From Tigriopus japonicus (taxonomy: Eukaryota; Arthropoda; Copepoda; Harpacticoida; Harpacticidae), in the NCBI GenBank assembly GCA_010645155.1, contig CM021322.1, forward strand, positions 7,847,876 through 7,911,875: a stretch of 64,000 nt of DNA, given 5' to 3'. The notes below the pieces were generated by a model that worked only from the letters and a program-made list of their open reading frames with translations, had not been told where the DNA came from and searched no databases. The position numbers were made by a program, and so were the translations under genes. Below are positions 22,401-35,800 of the stretch, in pieces; within the stretch, counting starts at the first letter, position 1, and each line of letters starts with the position of its first letter.

Positions 22401-25084
22401 TCATGTTTCTATTAATATGATCAATTAATTAAGCCAAATTCTTCAATCTTTGCATTGAAGTCAACTATTCTGTTTAATCATTATTTTGAAGACTTTTAAT
22501 GGATGTAAAATATGAACATCATTTTTAAATTAAGTTAAAAAAAAGAGTAATTTAAAGCTTACCACGTTCGAATTACATCGTCACTCATAAGTTTTGTAAA
22601 AGCCAATCGGAGACAATGCAATTTGGCCAGATATTCGGAATCACTTTCGCAGCCAACAAATTCCGTTCTGAGAGCACGATATGGAATCTCGCCATTTTCA
22701 TCCAAGATTTGCAGGGCATCAACATAGATCTTTTGCTGGGGATCACTTTCACCTGGAATACATGACATGAAAGATGGGCGTTTATGGCCTAACTAAAACC
22801 CGTTTCAACTTACTTAAAACCTCATTTAGATCGTCAAAATCCCGCAAGTCTGCAATGGTATCTTGAGCCGAAACAAACGAGATATCATCCACTGAGGTGA
22901 CACTTAACAATCTGGATGAGGCATCCTCATGAACACCTAAATCACGGCTATTTCTGCCATTCCGCTTTGCTACAGTTTGATTTAAAATTGAATTTTGATG
23001 AATGAACAGAGCTTCACCCTCCTCCTAAAAGAGCATTTTGTGTCAAAACTTGGATTACAGAGATATTTCTGCTAGTATTTTCAAACCTGGAGTTGATAGG
23101 CGCATTCCAAAAGATTCTCCAACATGTGCATAAACTTGGTTTCATCTGATGTGGTGAGGGCATTCCGCAAGGGTTCTTTATTGCTGGGATGATAGGCTGA
23201 CAAGGCATCTTCCCAATAGCCAATGACAGTCTCCAAAGCCTCCATTCCCATGAGACCTACAAAACAAAAACTACATGAATCCCCGAGAGGTTGCGAGACT
23301 AAAAGGTCGGTATTGAAGGAATCCTCCTCTCGCAACCTAGTCAACTTCTATCTTCTCATACCTAATTGTTGAGGAGTGAGGGGTGTTCCATCCACAAGGG
23401 TGGCACCTGATGTGATTGAGTCTTTATCAGAAATAGGTGGCACACTTTGCCGTTGAAGTTCGGACCAATTATAAGATGATATGGATAAACCCCGCCGCAA
23501 AGTACCTAAACAATATGTTTATATAAAGTAATTTTGGCAATCGTCAATGCATAGAGCATCCCATACTGTCATTGGAGCTGCCATGTTTGGACAGGGAGAT
23601 TTGTCGAGCTCTTCGGACCGCTCTGATACTGCGATGGGGATCAAGTTGGGCCCGAGGTCTGTGGCAATAACGGGATACCACTAAAAGGACCACTCTGCAA
23701 ACGCAATAACGGACATAGAGAAGCCACCAACTCAGATTGTGCAGAAAAAGATCCAGGAACAAGCATATATGGAATTGGAGCTCAGATTTGAGGCTGAAGG
23801 AGCCCCAATCTTCGAAGAGGGGCATCTTTTTAATGGTTTCCAACCAGAGATCTTTCAACAACATTAATCAGGTGACAACAGGGTCGACAACCATCAAAGA
23901 AAAACCTCGGATTTTTAAATTAGAATTCGCGCATTTGTTGTCAAAGGTATCAGTGATGTTTTCCCTGTTTATAGTGCTTGTTGTTAGACGGTTTACTTTT
24001 ATGACAGTATTTAAAATAACATTACTTGAAAGCAAGCTAAAAGTAAGAAAAGATGACTTCAACTCGGTCATCAAATTGCTTGAATTTACAATGAATTAAA
24101 GAAGATTGAGACAGCTTGCTTTTGCAAGATTTCATCTCTATAGCCTGTTGGGCACTCAACAGTGATTTATTGAGAATTATATGTAAACAGCAGATGTTTG
24201 TTAAAACAAAAAAACATTTGAATGTTGTCCCAACGCTTATTTTTCAACTTGTTCCAACAAATGTGAAATGTTTACAAACAAAAACAACTTAACACACATT
24301 TATTTCTTGTTTAGATGAATTAAACTTTTAAAAGATACAACTTTTCATGACATTTGATTGTTTTGTTAAAAGCAAACCAATTAATTTTTCTGAAACTTTC
24401 ACAAAATCCTGATTTTCTTTTTGCCTCCAATCACGACTTAGTTTAAATAAGACTGTATCACAGTTTTTAATGGTTGAAAATCATTTATAAAAGTAATTTA
24501 ATCAAACACAAATGAAAAGAACATTATTTCAAGGTTACAAGGAGAAGGATTGCATTTATATCTTAATTTGCAAATCAACATTAAGTCAAAATGAATAAAC
24601 ATAACATTTGACTATTTTTCGCTTTGTTTTTAACCCCAAAACAGTGCTGATTGAAAAACCAACGACAAAACAATTTAAACAACAGAAAAAGGCCTAATAT
24701 AATCTCTAATTTCATAGTTAAGTATATTGTTTACGGTTATTTCAACTTGAACGATCCGAAGTAAAATCATTTCAGGTTCTCTCCTTCACATTTTGGAACC
24801 TCCAAAATAAAAGTCTCAAAATTATCGCCTCACCCTGAACAGCCCACTCCAATGAGTGCCAATTTTTGGCTCAGATTCAAACGTTTGAAGAACCAAATGG
24901 AGGCGGAAATCTGCAAAACAGTCCAAATCTATGATCCCCAACATCACCCCTTTCAGGGACTCCAAACTGAACTCACCTGAGAACCCAATTTGTGCGTCAC
25001 TTCAGTCATTTTAGCCCAAGTTTCGTGCCAAGGAAGTGTTTTTCTCAAGTCTCGAGACAAATCGAGCTCTGGACTTAACTCCAT
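19493..25084 (-). CDS. Miga: Mitoguardin (MIGA/FAM73 family), ten exons
   Basis: Exons, 5' to 3': 24977-25084, 24834-24910, 23567-23694, 23362-23505, 23087-23256, 22814-23024, 22563-22752, 21884-22097, 20645-20896 and 19493-19645. Every border is GT/AG and all phases agree; the product is 548 residues. Mitoguardins are outer mitochondrial membrane proteins that promote mitochondrial fusion and ER or lipid-droplet contact. An N-terminal membrane helix (LALIGVGCSGVVLLVVSRY, about 52-70) is followed by a basic arginine-rich stretch. The C-terminal half carries the family signature: DLESPPSSVLAVMK, NRWLSDSFKE (about 429-438), WSVLKAKRRLL, FGPDEQL and a final FIHDMYNFQLVRFSSVEDL. DDISFVSAQ at 255-263 resembles the acidic FFAT-like segment through which vertebrate MIGA2 binds VAP proteins (inference). 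The length is close to the usual 550-650. The N-terminal exons are the least conserved, but their junction rebuilds a continuous membrane helix. Confidence 0.95.
20252..20420. mobile_element. MITE with 7-bp target duplication, copy 2
   Basis: 169 bases inside the last mitoguardin intron. Ends CAAGGATGACTCA and CCTTG. Exact 7-bp ATCTGGA at 20245-20251 and 20421-20427. Almost identical to 12377-12542. Confidence 0.92.
21499..21792. repeat. Inverted repeat with ~50-bp arms in a mitoguardin intron
   Basis: Left arm 21499-21548 (CAATGGATTAGTTCGGTCGG and onwards) and right arm 21743-21792 are reverse complements with very few mismatches, spaced by about 195 bases. A related single arm is at about 6610-6665. 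It is a foldback repeat able to form a long hairpin in the pre-mRNA. Confidence 0.85.
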
Positions 25085-26812
25085 AAAGGCCCTAAATGAG
25101 AAATAAGCCGGGCATCCTTCACTTCAGAGCGTCCTTTACTATCTTCCTTATCCTCATGGAACACTGACCAAAACACGTGACGTCACCCCTGAGATCACGA
25201 CAGCTGACATTCTAGAGGAAAGTTTGAAATGAGCTCCGAGTTTATGGTTAATACAGATGTTTTTAGAGTTGAAAGTGACTTGTAGTATGATATTGATGTG
25301 AAAAATTATTGATTGATTAAAAAGGTTCACATTTAATTTGTTAAATACAAGTTGCGGCTGAGATATTCATTGCTGTGGACAGATGGCGTTATTAGTGATG
25401 GGGGACTGTCAACAATGGTTCAGGGGTGCTGTTTTCAAGATAGTGAATTTTGAATCCCGTCTAAGTTGCAAACGGAAAAAAAAGAGAGTTTTGATAAAAG
25501 AATGAATTACTTGATGATCGAACATATTCTAGAATAGATGAATTTTTGTAAATCGTCATAAAATTGACAGCTAGTCCAGAACGTTCCCTTTAAGAAAGAT
25601 GAAACTGTTTGACCATTTTATGGTGAAAACACAGGTCGTAACTTGATTTTTTTTCTTTGGTTTCAAATTTCCCTGTGTAAAGTGTTTTCCCTGGCATTAG
25701 AAAACTGGTGCTTTTGTGTTATGAATTCAAAATGAAAATCAAAGAATGTAACAATTGAATTGAAATAACATTTTTTTATAGGAATTTTGATAGTTCAAGT
25801 TCTTCAAAGAATTAAAATGCTGCTATAGTACTGCACTTTTCATTCAAATACACCAACTAATAATCATGACACTAAATAATGCATCAAACATTCATTATAA
25901 TACAGTTGCAATCTAATCTGAAAGTTTGTCTTCAGAAAATAGTTTTGCAAATATAATTTTTAATATTCTGTTGAATTTCAAATTTTGAAGTCATTTGTTA
26001 CCATAAGGATTAATGATTGAATGCTATCATGATTTTCTNNNNNNNNNNNNNNNNNNNNNNNNNNNNNNNNNNNNNNNTTAAAATATGACGACAAGAAAAG
26101 TAGCACAACTCTGAGAAAAAAAACCAAGCTGTGACTTGTTAAAGTTAATGATTGAGTTGCATTTTTGTTGGCAATATTTTACATTCCACAATTTCGAACT
26201 TTTATAACCGTCATTAATTCAAGCAACAGCTTAGTTTAGGTTACATTCTCGGTACAACTCAACTTGGATTCCATTTTTAAGGCTCATAAGATTCCAGGTA
26301 AGTGTTTTGTAATCCAAAATAGTCGTTTAGAACTAGTTAGTAAATAGAAAGTTGTACTGTTGTAATATAGCTGTATTGTATTAGTCGTAATAGAAAGTTT
26401 AGAAACCTTTTTTATCCTGAACAGCCAAAAATTCAATGTCTCAGAGTTGCACCAATGTAGTATTTTGTTGTTGGCAGCCCTGATCGGACTACAGTTGTTC
26501 TTTTTTTGTGCTTACATACACCATTGTAATGCTTTTCTGTCAAGGTAATTCCAACTTTAACACCGAATTCATCTATCTCATTGACCACGTGTCCACTCAT
26601 GCAATCCAGTATTACTGCTCTTCCTTTTACTAAGTGTGTGTGTGAAATGAAATGAACAGTACGTATGGTAGCTTTGTTGTTGTTGTTATTGTTAGCGTTG
26701 CCAAGCTAAGAATTGAGTGTGCCAAAGGTCAATACTAATCCAGTTCTTGTCTGAGATGATGATCGTGATCCTGATGATGATTGGTGTTGCAGAAGAAGAG
26801 ATTTGAGCCAAG
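25085..26812. other. Divergent intergenic region of mitoguardin and TMEM120
   Basis: 1.7 kb between two genes transcribed away from each other, so both promoters and any 5' UTR exons should lie here. No clear TATA box or CpG-rich core was recognised. It contains an N run at 26039-26077. Confidence 0.6.
26039..26077. other. Assembly gap (39 Ns)
   Basis: Ns in the intergenic region; no visible repeat on either side. Confidence 0.98.
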
Positions 26813-29800
26813 ATGGAGAACACGGAATTGGCTCAATCACTCAAAGATTGGGCCGAACTTTCACAAGAATATGCGGTAAGTGGCTTGTTTTTTTTTGAGT
26901 GGCCACGCCTTTTATAGTTGTCTTTTTTATTTATGCAGGAGTTTTTGAAGGAGCAAGAGGGTGTAAATTAAACGTATGAAGGTTTTTATACTTTTAGAAG
27001 GCTGTTTGTTGACACAGTTAGATAGGTGGAGAACAAGGGATTTACCACGATTTTGTAAGACGAGCTAATATAACTTTTTTTTAACAATACAGTGATGTTC
27101 ACTTTTAGAATCTCGTTGTTATGTTTCCCTTTTTTTATAGCATTAACTTTAAATGGTGACATAGGTTTGATGTAAAAGGTGCTTAATCTAAAACAGATTT
27201 GCCTTTCTTTATCATTTCTTTCAAATCTTTTACAAAACAATAACAACTTTGGACAGACAAAAACGTTTACAGTCCATTCATTCTCCTGCAATTGAAAATT
27301 TCTTTATTTTATGAAAAAAATTAAAATGTTATTGATTTGATCTTGGTTGTAAGCATTATTGTATTTTGGCAGCCTTCTACACGAGAAAATTCAGTGCTTC
27401 TTGAATGGGTAGATTTGGAAGACATAAAGTTATATATTACGTATAAGACCTTGCATTATCCCAAGAGGATTTTAGAAACTCCAATGAGAAATGCTTTTGT
27501 TCGTTTTAAAGGGCCTCCAAGACTTGCACAAGAAGTACCTGATCAAATTGGAGGAGGCTTTGGCTCTGCAACGAAAATGTGTGGCTGGCGTCAATCATCA
27601 GCGATATCGTCTCAAGGCCACCGACAAACTATTGAACCATGTCAAGACCACCAACGACGAAGAGAAGGCCGAAAAATCCGACCTCGACAAGGACATTTTA
27701 CGGCGAAAGGCCCAACTCTCACAAGTAAATGGGTGCACTGTAATGGAAGAGTAAGGTTATGAGGTGCGCCCTCTATGGGTTTAAAGTGGCTACTGCTCGC
27801 TAATTCCATGAGATGCATAAATCTGTAGATAGCAACATCAATTTTTGACATACTGAAGTGCCATTAATGTTGATTTAGGACTTCAAATGAGACAACAGTT
27901 CAGCAAGCAAGTCCTCCCTAGACAGCGGAGGTTTGAATCCTGCTGTTAGTGAGTGAATATGCTTATTTCATTATTAGAAGAGATTTCCTTCATTGTAGGG
28001 GCAAAAATATTAGCAAACAGCTAAAGAAATACCTTCAATGGGTTTGGGTGAATTATATCCAAGATTGACATGAAAAGCTTCATAATTGGAAAAATAATTT
28101 CAAAAACAATCCATGCCACTTTTCAGCTAAAAACACTTTTTAGTTGCATTTTGAGTCCCTCCATCAACATTTTAAGCGCTTTAGTTTATCCTGAACTGAT
28201 GAAACTCATGTATCTCATGGAATTGACGAGTTGCTGCCACAAAAAATCATTACCTATCACACTTCATAACTCTACTCTTTGATTATAGTGCACTGAGCAG
28301 TATTATATATGGCCCTTAAGAGTTGGATTTTATTGAAATATTTCAATCTTAGATGGAGGACAGTTTGCCGAGACCTTCTGGGAGATATTTGAACATCATT
28401 TTGGGGAGCATCAACGTGTCCATTCTGGATAAGAAGGCCAAGTACGATTACAAAGACCAGTATGAGCGGTTCAAGCTCATTGTCAACCTTGTTGGTAAGA
28501 GAAAAGTACTGCTTTTAAAGTGATTATGTCATTGGAAAAAGGTAGGCATTGTGTGCACAAAATAATTTGATGATGAAGTTTGAAGTTTGAAATTTGTTTT
28601 TTTTTTGTGAAAGGTGGATCTGTTTGTGCTTAGAATACTTTTTTCAAAAAAAAATTCCCATTTTCTAGACGTTTGAAGAATTATTTTTTCTTTTTTTATG
28701 TTCTCCAAACAAAAAAAAAGTCATCGTTACCTTGTCGACAATACATTTCTAGAGGAAAAAACGAGCCCAAAACAAACAACCAAAGCAAACGGATCAACCA
28801 AACGATATAAAATTTCCTTCTTACACCAGAAACACCGACAGATTGAGAAGGAAAAAGTCCTCACAAAGTTTTGTCTTGCTATTTAAAGCTATTTCCAGCT
28901 AAAAAACATATTTGGCCTTTTTTATGTGTTAAGTTTTTTCAGTTCTTCGTCTTTTCCCGCCCGCTGTAATTTGTTGCAACTGATCTTTATGTTAGGGGGT
29001 GCATAATTTTAGAAATTATGCTCAGACTTACAAGCCCATAAAAATGGAATACAAAAACCTATCGAACACCAAATGAACCTAAAAATACGAAGAAAGGCTG
29101 AAAAATTTCGCTTGAGTTTTTACTTTCGATATTGGTTTACAAAGACGAATTTGGGGCTCGAGTTTTCAGTTCGACTTTTAAACATCTCTAGTTGAATGGC
29201 AATTAAAATAGATTGACAGCAAAATGGATAAAACGAGCAAAAATTTATATATTTTTTTGCGTAACAAATTGTTCGCTTGAAATCTGTACCCTTCCTCTAT
29301 TGATGTTAACTTTTGAACTGTAACCACTTCAAATTACCTGGAACCTATACCGTTGTTAAAGCCACACTCTCAATGTTATTTGATTTGCTTTTTTACTTGA
29401 TGCTGTTTAGTGTCAAAATTTTTGAACAAGAATTATTTTCGTTGCTTTTTTTATCTAAGCTTACATTATGGTTTGTGTTTGGCCACATCTACATAAACAA
29501 GGCAGAGGTTGTTGCAACCTTCATTGATATTCGACCATGTTGAATGTTCGTATGTTTTGGTCTTGTTTTTCAATTTCGTCATTAATTTTTTAATCAAAAT
29601 TAGCAACTTTTCGATTTTTTCGTAATAAACAGCAACTTTTAACATTTTTTTGCCTCGATCACTGAAATTCTGCGGAATATTGCTCGATATACACATTTCA
29701 CATGTACTTTTTCAAGACATTTTCAATGTATTATTATTTTTTTAAATTCTGCGTTCTAAAAGAGCCAAAGTTTAAAGAAAAGACAAACTTTCGCGCAGAA

Positions 29801-32800
29801 TTGAGCCAAAATTTGGTTGACTTTGACATTTTGTTTCAAAAACAGTGACATTTTTAGGCCAGCAAATAGTAACTTTTGTGGAATTGAGTGCCACTTCTAT
29901 TCAAAAATATTGCAACCTTAGGACTAAAAACAGGAACTTTATCCGGGCCCCAATCATGAAGATATTACTAGAGGGAGGGAAAAAAATTGTTTTTGTTGTG
30001 GAGTAAAAATTTTAGCTGACGATAATGCTCGACAAACTTCAGCTGACCATATGCAGTGGAACGTCTGCATTTTCTGCTTCACGGAAAACCCATCATCCCG
30101 TCCTTTAGACACTACTTATCAAAAACAATCTTTTACCAATTTTAAGCTAGTTGTTATTGTTTTCGGAGTACCTTTGGCTACCTTTGGCCAATAGAACATG
30201 TTCCCTAAATTTGGGCCTTGTTATTGCAGGCTGTGTGTTGGCATGTATCAGTCTGTACTTCAACATGAGGGTCTTTGATCTCATGTTCATGTTCCTCACC
30301 GTGTGGTATTACTGCACCCTCACCATTCGGGAGTCCATCCTCAAAGTGAATGGCTCCAGAATCAAAGTAAGTGGGCCTTAAGGCGCCAAATGAATGTGGC
30401 AATTGAGTGCTTCACACAATATTGGTTTTGGTTGCTTATTAGGGCTGGTGGCGATTGCATCACTTCATATCGACGTTTGCAGGAGGTGTATTGTTGATTT
30501 GGCCGGATGGCGAGGTCTATTTGAGCTTCAGGTGAGGAAAACATGTGAAAGGTGAAATAAATTGTTATGATTCATGTTTCTCCTTTTTGAATGGACAGAA
30601 ATCAATTGATGTGGTTCAATGTGTACTTGGCATTCCTCCAATATCTGCAGTTCACCTATCAAAGAGGGGTGCTGTATCGATTGCGGTCCTTGGGTGAACG
30701 AAACGATATGGACATCACCATTGATGGTTTTCACTCTTGGATGTGGAAAGGTAAGAAGACCATCGATATTGACCATTGAGTTCTATTAATACTAGAGGGA
30801 GAGTAAGCCTAAAAATGTGTCTCCGGTCGCCAACTGTTGAGCGGACAAAAGTGCAGGAACATTTGAAATGTGTGACCAGGCAAATGTCAACCATGTAATT
30901 GATGAATCAAATGTGGAATGGAGTAATGTTTTGGGTCATTTTTTGTTATAGCTAGTGGTCACTTTCTTGAAAGACTGAAGACGTCACTAGGTGGCCGTGC
31001 CTTGGATTTGAATACTACAACTAGGAACTTTTTTGCCAATACATGGAATAAGTCACTGGTCAGAAGAACACAAAATTAAGCTTTTGCGTTATTTAGGGTT
31101 AATCCAATACATAAATGGACAAAAAATAACTTGTGGCTTCAGGAACGACTTTAAAAAAGTTGGTATTGATTTACATGTTTGGTCACACTAAGTGTCCGCT
31201 CAACAGTTGTGAGGGCGATATTTTCCTCATGAATTCAACGCATTCCGCCCCACTTGCCAAATCAGCCTGACTAAGGCTTGCACGCTATCTAGTGATTAAT
31301 ACATGAATTAAGGTAGTGACAAACGCAAGACAGCTAATTTTTGGGGTGATCAGCTGTTAGATGTGAACACTATTTCTTGTTTTTATTTCAACAAGCTGAC
31401 CGCACATGAATGCGCTGAAATCTGATCTCGTCTCAATCTGAGATCAAGACGGGCTTGATGAAACGAGTTTTTCGAGAGCAGAAAACTCTTGATTTTTGTA
31501 AGCTGTTTGTACAGTGTTTATTTTTGCTTTGATACTGTCGCTCAATCAGCTAATGCTTAGTCAATCCACTCATTGGTCATTTTGAAATAACCTGGCAAAA
31601 CCTGGGTGCCCTTTCTTGTTGTCAAAAGTAATTGTTTTTTGATCAATAGTTGTTCATGTGATGCGAATAGAACAAATGTGGGTCAGCCAATCAAGTCTGA
31701 TATACATATTCCAAGGTCCGAGATTGATGATTGATTGATATTTTTGTTAATTTTAGCTATTGTGTCGAGGTAGACTTTCAAGTTCCAGCTATAAACTAAC
31801 TTTATTTCACCTTCCACCAACAAGCCATGAGAGGTGTATTCCAAAATAGGTAGTCCTCTCATGGTTGCATTGCACGAAGTATTAAGAATTACCTCATCCA
31901 TGGAAATGTTAACAGGTTTTGACCTGTCCGTGGCTCTGAAAAACATGAAAAACTGCTTCAAATTTTGCCACAAGTGATTTGGACTTGCCTTGCCTAAGAT
32001 AAGATTCAATCCCTTATGCAGTGTTCAACAGTCTAGACATCGAATTTTACTTATTTCAAGTGCCCAGTTTGAGAATGAAGACTAAACGTATCAAAACATG
32101 AAGCTTAAATTTTGCTTTAAGTGGTTACAAATATTTAATGCAATATTTTGCATTTCATTGATATTTGGTACTTGGTACCTTTAATTTCCAAAAGAAAGAA
32201 AAACCTACAGAGTGGGGCATTAGTATTGTATCTAATGCCCTAGGCATTAGTATTGTATATTGTATGGATCCAAGACTCAGCACCGGCCCATGTCTCCAAA
32301 AAGGCAATCAACTTCCTCAGTAACTGTGATGTTCTTCGATAATTTCCCTTTCATGCTCTCTTTATGTTCATCACCAATTCCCTTTTGCGTTCTTAGTGTT
32401 TTCTTCTTTGCTCGCTTACTTTAACCTCGGGATTCTACTTTTGTATGCTGTTTCGACGACTCCGAAATAAATGGTTTCCAACCTTTACGTTTATTGAGTG
32501 CTTGGGTATAAGTACGGCACAGTAACAAGTTCGACGTTCTGATCAAACCCAATGAATGGCCTTCCAACAGCCCTGACCTCAACTCATGCGACTTCTAGTT
32601 GTGGTCAGAGCTGCAAAGGAAGGTCAACAAGAAGCCTCACAACAGCTTGGGCACTCTGAAGTCATCAGTTAAGAGAAACATGGCCACTTTCAGCACGGCT
32701 GAGGTTTCCAAAGCCTGCTCCGCCTTCATCCGCCGCCTGAGCGATGTCATCAAGGCCGAGGGCGGCCATATAGAGTAAAATCAATGAACTATGTTCCATT

Positions 32801-35800
32801 CAAACTAATTGCACAAAATAAATCATCCTTTTGCTCCAAATCTTGCTGCAGCAGACGTTTCAAATCAATTGTCAATACTACTGCCCCACTCTGTAAACTT
32901 TTGCGAAAGGGTGGCATCAATGGTCACTCTACCAATTGACAACTAAGTTTTAATTTGACCGCAAGAGGCGGTGCTGATCTGTTATGAATATAAGCTGACT
33001 TTTTTGTAAGGTTAATTGGAAAGGCAAAGTGAATATCACTTGTTCTCAACAAGAAAAGTGACGAGTTGGAGCCAATGTCCCTAAATATGATCTCATTAAT
33101 CAATCATAAAGAGCCAGTTAGCCTAAAACTGAATTACTTCATCTTTATGGAACTCGTTTGAAAAAGATCTGGCTAAATTGAAGTTGGGTTTTTCTGACCA
33201 TCTTCCAGATTCCTTCTGGGAGTTCATGGGCAGAAGAACATAATAGTTTTATACTTGATGAAGATATCAGAACAATTTGTGTTCATGGGAAACAAGCGTC
33301 GTCAGAATGTTCGCGAAAGTGGCTTTAACACGAAGCATTGAAAAAGCCAAGCAACCAGGAAGTACAAGAGAAAAAAATACAGCAAAGAGGAGCCTTTGAC
33401 CGAAAAATATCCATGGAAGAGCTTGAATCCATCTTATTATGTGATCCAATGGCTGGATCAATCTTTACTGGCATGATCTATGTTAATCGACTTTCGTTTT
33501 AACTTGAACTTCCTGATTGATGGTGGCGACAACAACGGGAAACATTTAAAGCTTCAAAAAAAGCCAAACAACTTGACTGTGTTGACGCTTCAGTCTTAGA
33601 CAAATAACACTTCTGTGCTAAAAGTGTTATTTGTTTAAAACCACTGCCTGGAAGAGATTGTGGGAGACTCTCAAGACAGATTAAGATGGTTAAGAATTGA
33701 AAAGTGCAACAAAAATGGACCAACTGTTTAAAAAGTTGTGAAGAGGATCAGAATTTTGGATATATTTTGCTGTAACACAGTCAAACAAAACACACTTAAT
33801 GCCCGAGAAAATATCAATTGGGCATTACTTCACTCATGGTTGACTCTTTGAATGCCTTTGTTTCAAAAGTTATTTGACTAAAACAAGATGTATCCTATTT
33901 ATATTGCGTATTTCATCAACTCCAGGCTGTCAGGCAGAAAAATAGCACCAACATAGTAACGGGCCCTTGCTTAAGCTCACGCCACGTAATACAGTAGTCC
34001 TTTACACGGTGCGACAATGCAATCTACTGCCAATTTGGAGTGACGTTTTGGTCGGTTCATGAAGGATTGGTATCGAAATTTTATGTGAGGGAAGCCTGTT
34101 ATAGTGTTCACTGTTTATCAAATGAAAAAATATGGCAACAATTGAAGACTTTGTCGTCCAATATGGGCTCACAGTACCTCTCATTTGCAGCAAAATGCTA
34201 ACTTATTGGGTTGACAATAGGAATTGCGTGAAAATGAATGCATTTCGTTAAATTGAATGAAAACTGTCGAGCTTAATTAAAGAGGGTTCAAAGAATGCAA
34301 TACTTAGAAATGTTATTTATTTTCTAACTTGGAAAAGATAAGACAAGAAAGTAAGTTGTATGAATGGTTACTTTAGGATGCTTGGTAAGGCTTATGGCTA
34401 GGTCTCGAACAAAGTCCCTGTTTTTTAGCCCTGAATTTGCGATATTTTGGTTAAGTTTGTGCTCAATTCGACGAAATTTGTTATAAAAAAAATTTGCTAC
34501 TTTGAGACCTAAAAATGTCGCTTTTTGATACGAAAATGTCAAATCTGGCCAAATATTTCCCTCAAATATGGACGATAGTTTGCAATCGGAAGTTTTTCTT
34601 CTTTTCTTTAACCTTGGCTTCCATAAAAACAGTTTTGTTGTGCACAAATTATTCTAGAACTGTTAAGTTTGTATAGAATTTAGATTTCGAACAATTTTCC
34701 GCAGGATAGAAGTGATCGAGACGAAAAATGTCAAAAGTTGCTGTTGCGAAAAAATCAAGAAGTTCCTAAACTTATTTAGCCAAAAATTGCAATTGTAGTA
34801 GGTTAGATTTTGCAAATTTGTCTGAGCCTTGCTTTTGAATTTGACTTCTGTTTAGACAAATAATCATTCGACAAACTTAAGCAAACTCGTACAAGTTCAG
34901 TTCAAGAAATAAGTGAAATGAGCTGGCTGCATTCACAATCATTCCCGTGTTCTCCCATGTCGGTGTTGTGTCATTCATATTCAATCTGGCCACAAAGTTG
35001 ACGTTTTGACCTTGGTGATTCTTAAGTGGAATATAATACAACCAGTTCTTGAACTGAGAGATTGCCCCACGCGCAACATTAGCAATCCCGAAGTCATACA
35101 AAGGTGTTCTGTACCAAGAAGAGAGGTTCCAATCGTAAAACGTGGCATTATTGGATGCGGTGGTTCCTCCAAGGCAGAGAATGCCTTGAACAGTTCCATT
35201 GTCCAAGTTGCAACACACCAAGTCAATTTGAGTGTATGGGTAATCAGGCAAGCTGACCCACTTATTTGTGTCCACGTGGTACATTACAAAGTCTTTTCGC
35301 GCTCCAGACATGTGGGAGATGGTGCCACCGACTATCACCATTGATGTACTGTTTATAACCACACTGGCAAAGCCTCGCCTGGGGTTGCTAAGATCGGGCA
35401 AAGGAACCCATAATGAGCCCTTGAAGACCTCCATTTTCTTATGGGGATTGACGGATGTGTCTGCCCCTCCAATAGCCACGAGTTTTCCACCTACGTTGTT
35501 CAGGGAGCCACGACAGTGGTCATATATCATTGAAGGGAATGTCTCCCAAACATTTCTGCCTGAAACAATTCCAGCCAAGTTTAATCTTTTTGGTCAATAA
35601 ATGACTGTTTTCTTGTTTGGTAGTGGTGGTGGTAGTGTATGTATGGCATTTTCATCAAGTTTGTATGAATTCATTTACGTAGAAATTGATCCTAACTAAT
35701 AAAAAAAGGCGAATCTAATGGAATAACTTTTCTTGACAAACTTTGAAGTCACAGTCGTAATTTTTAACTTGGTCTATAAGGTGGTCTCACCGAGATATTG

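Noticed and set aside
26940..26970. Mini-exon candidate in TMEM120 intron 1 after a gcag acceptor
   Set aside because: Joining exon 1 directly to 27512 keeps phase and the family's coiled-coil sequence, while the mini-exon would run into a stop.
27890..27960. tRNA-like GGAGGTTTGAATCCTGC
   Set aside because: Only the B-box matches; no stems could be drawn.
31683..32009. 108-codon minus-strand frame as a stand-alone gene
   Set aside because: Only the 125-base part between good splice sites looks coding; the rest reads through intron-like DNA.
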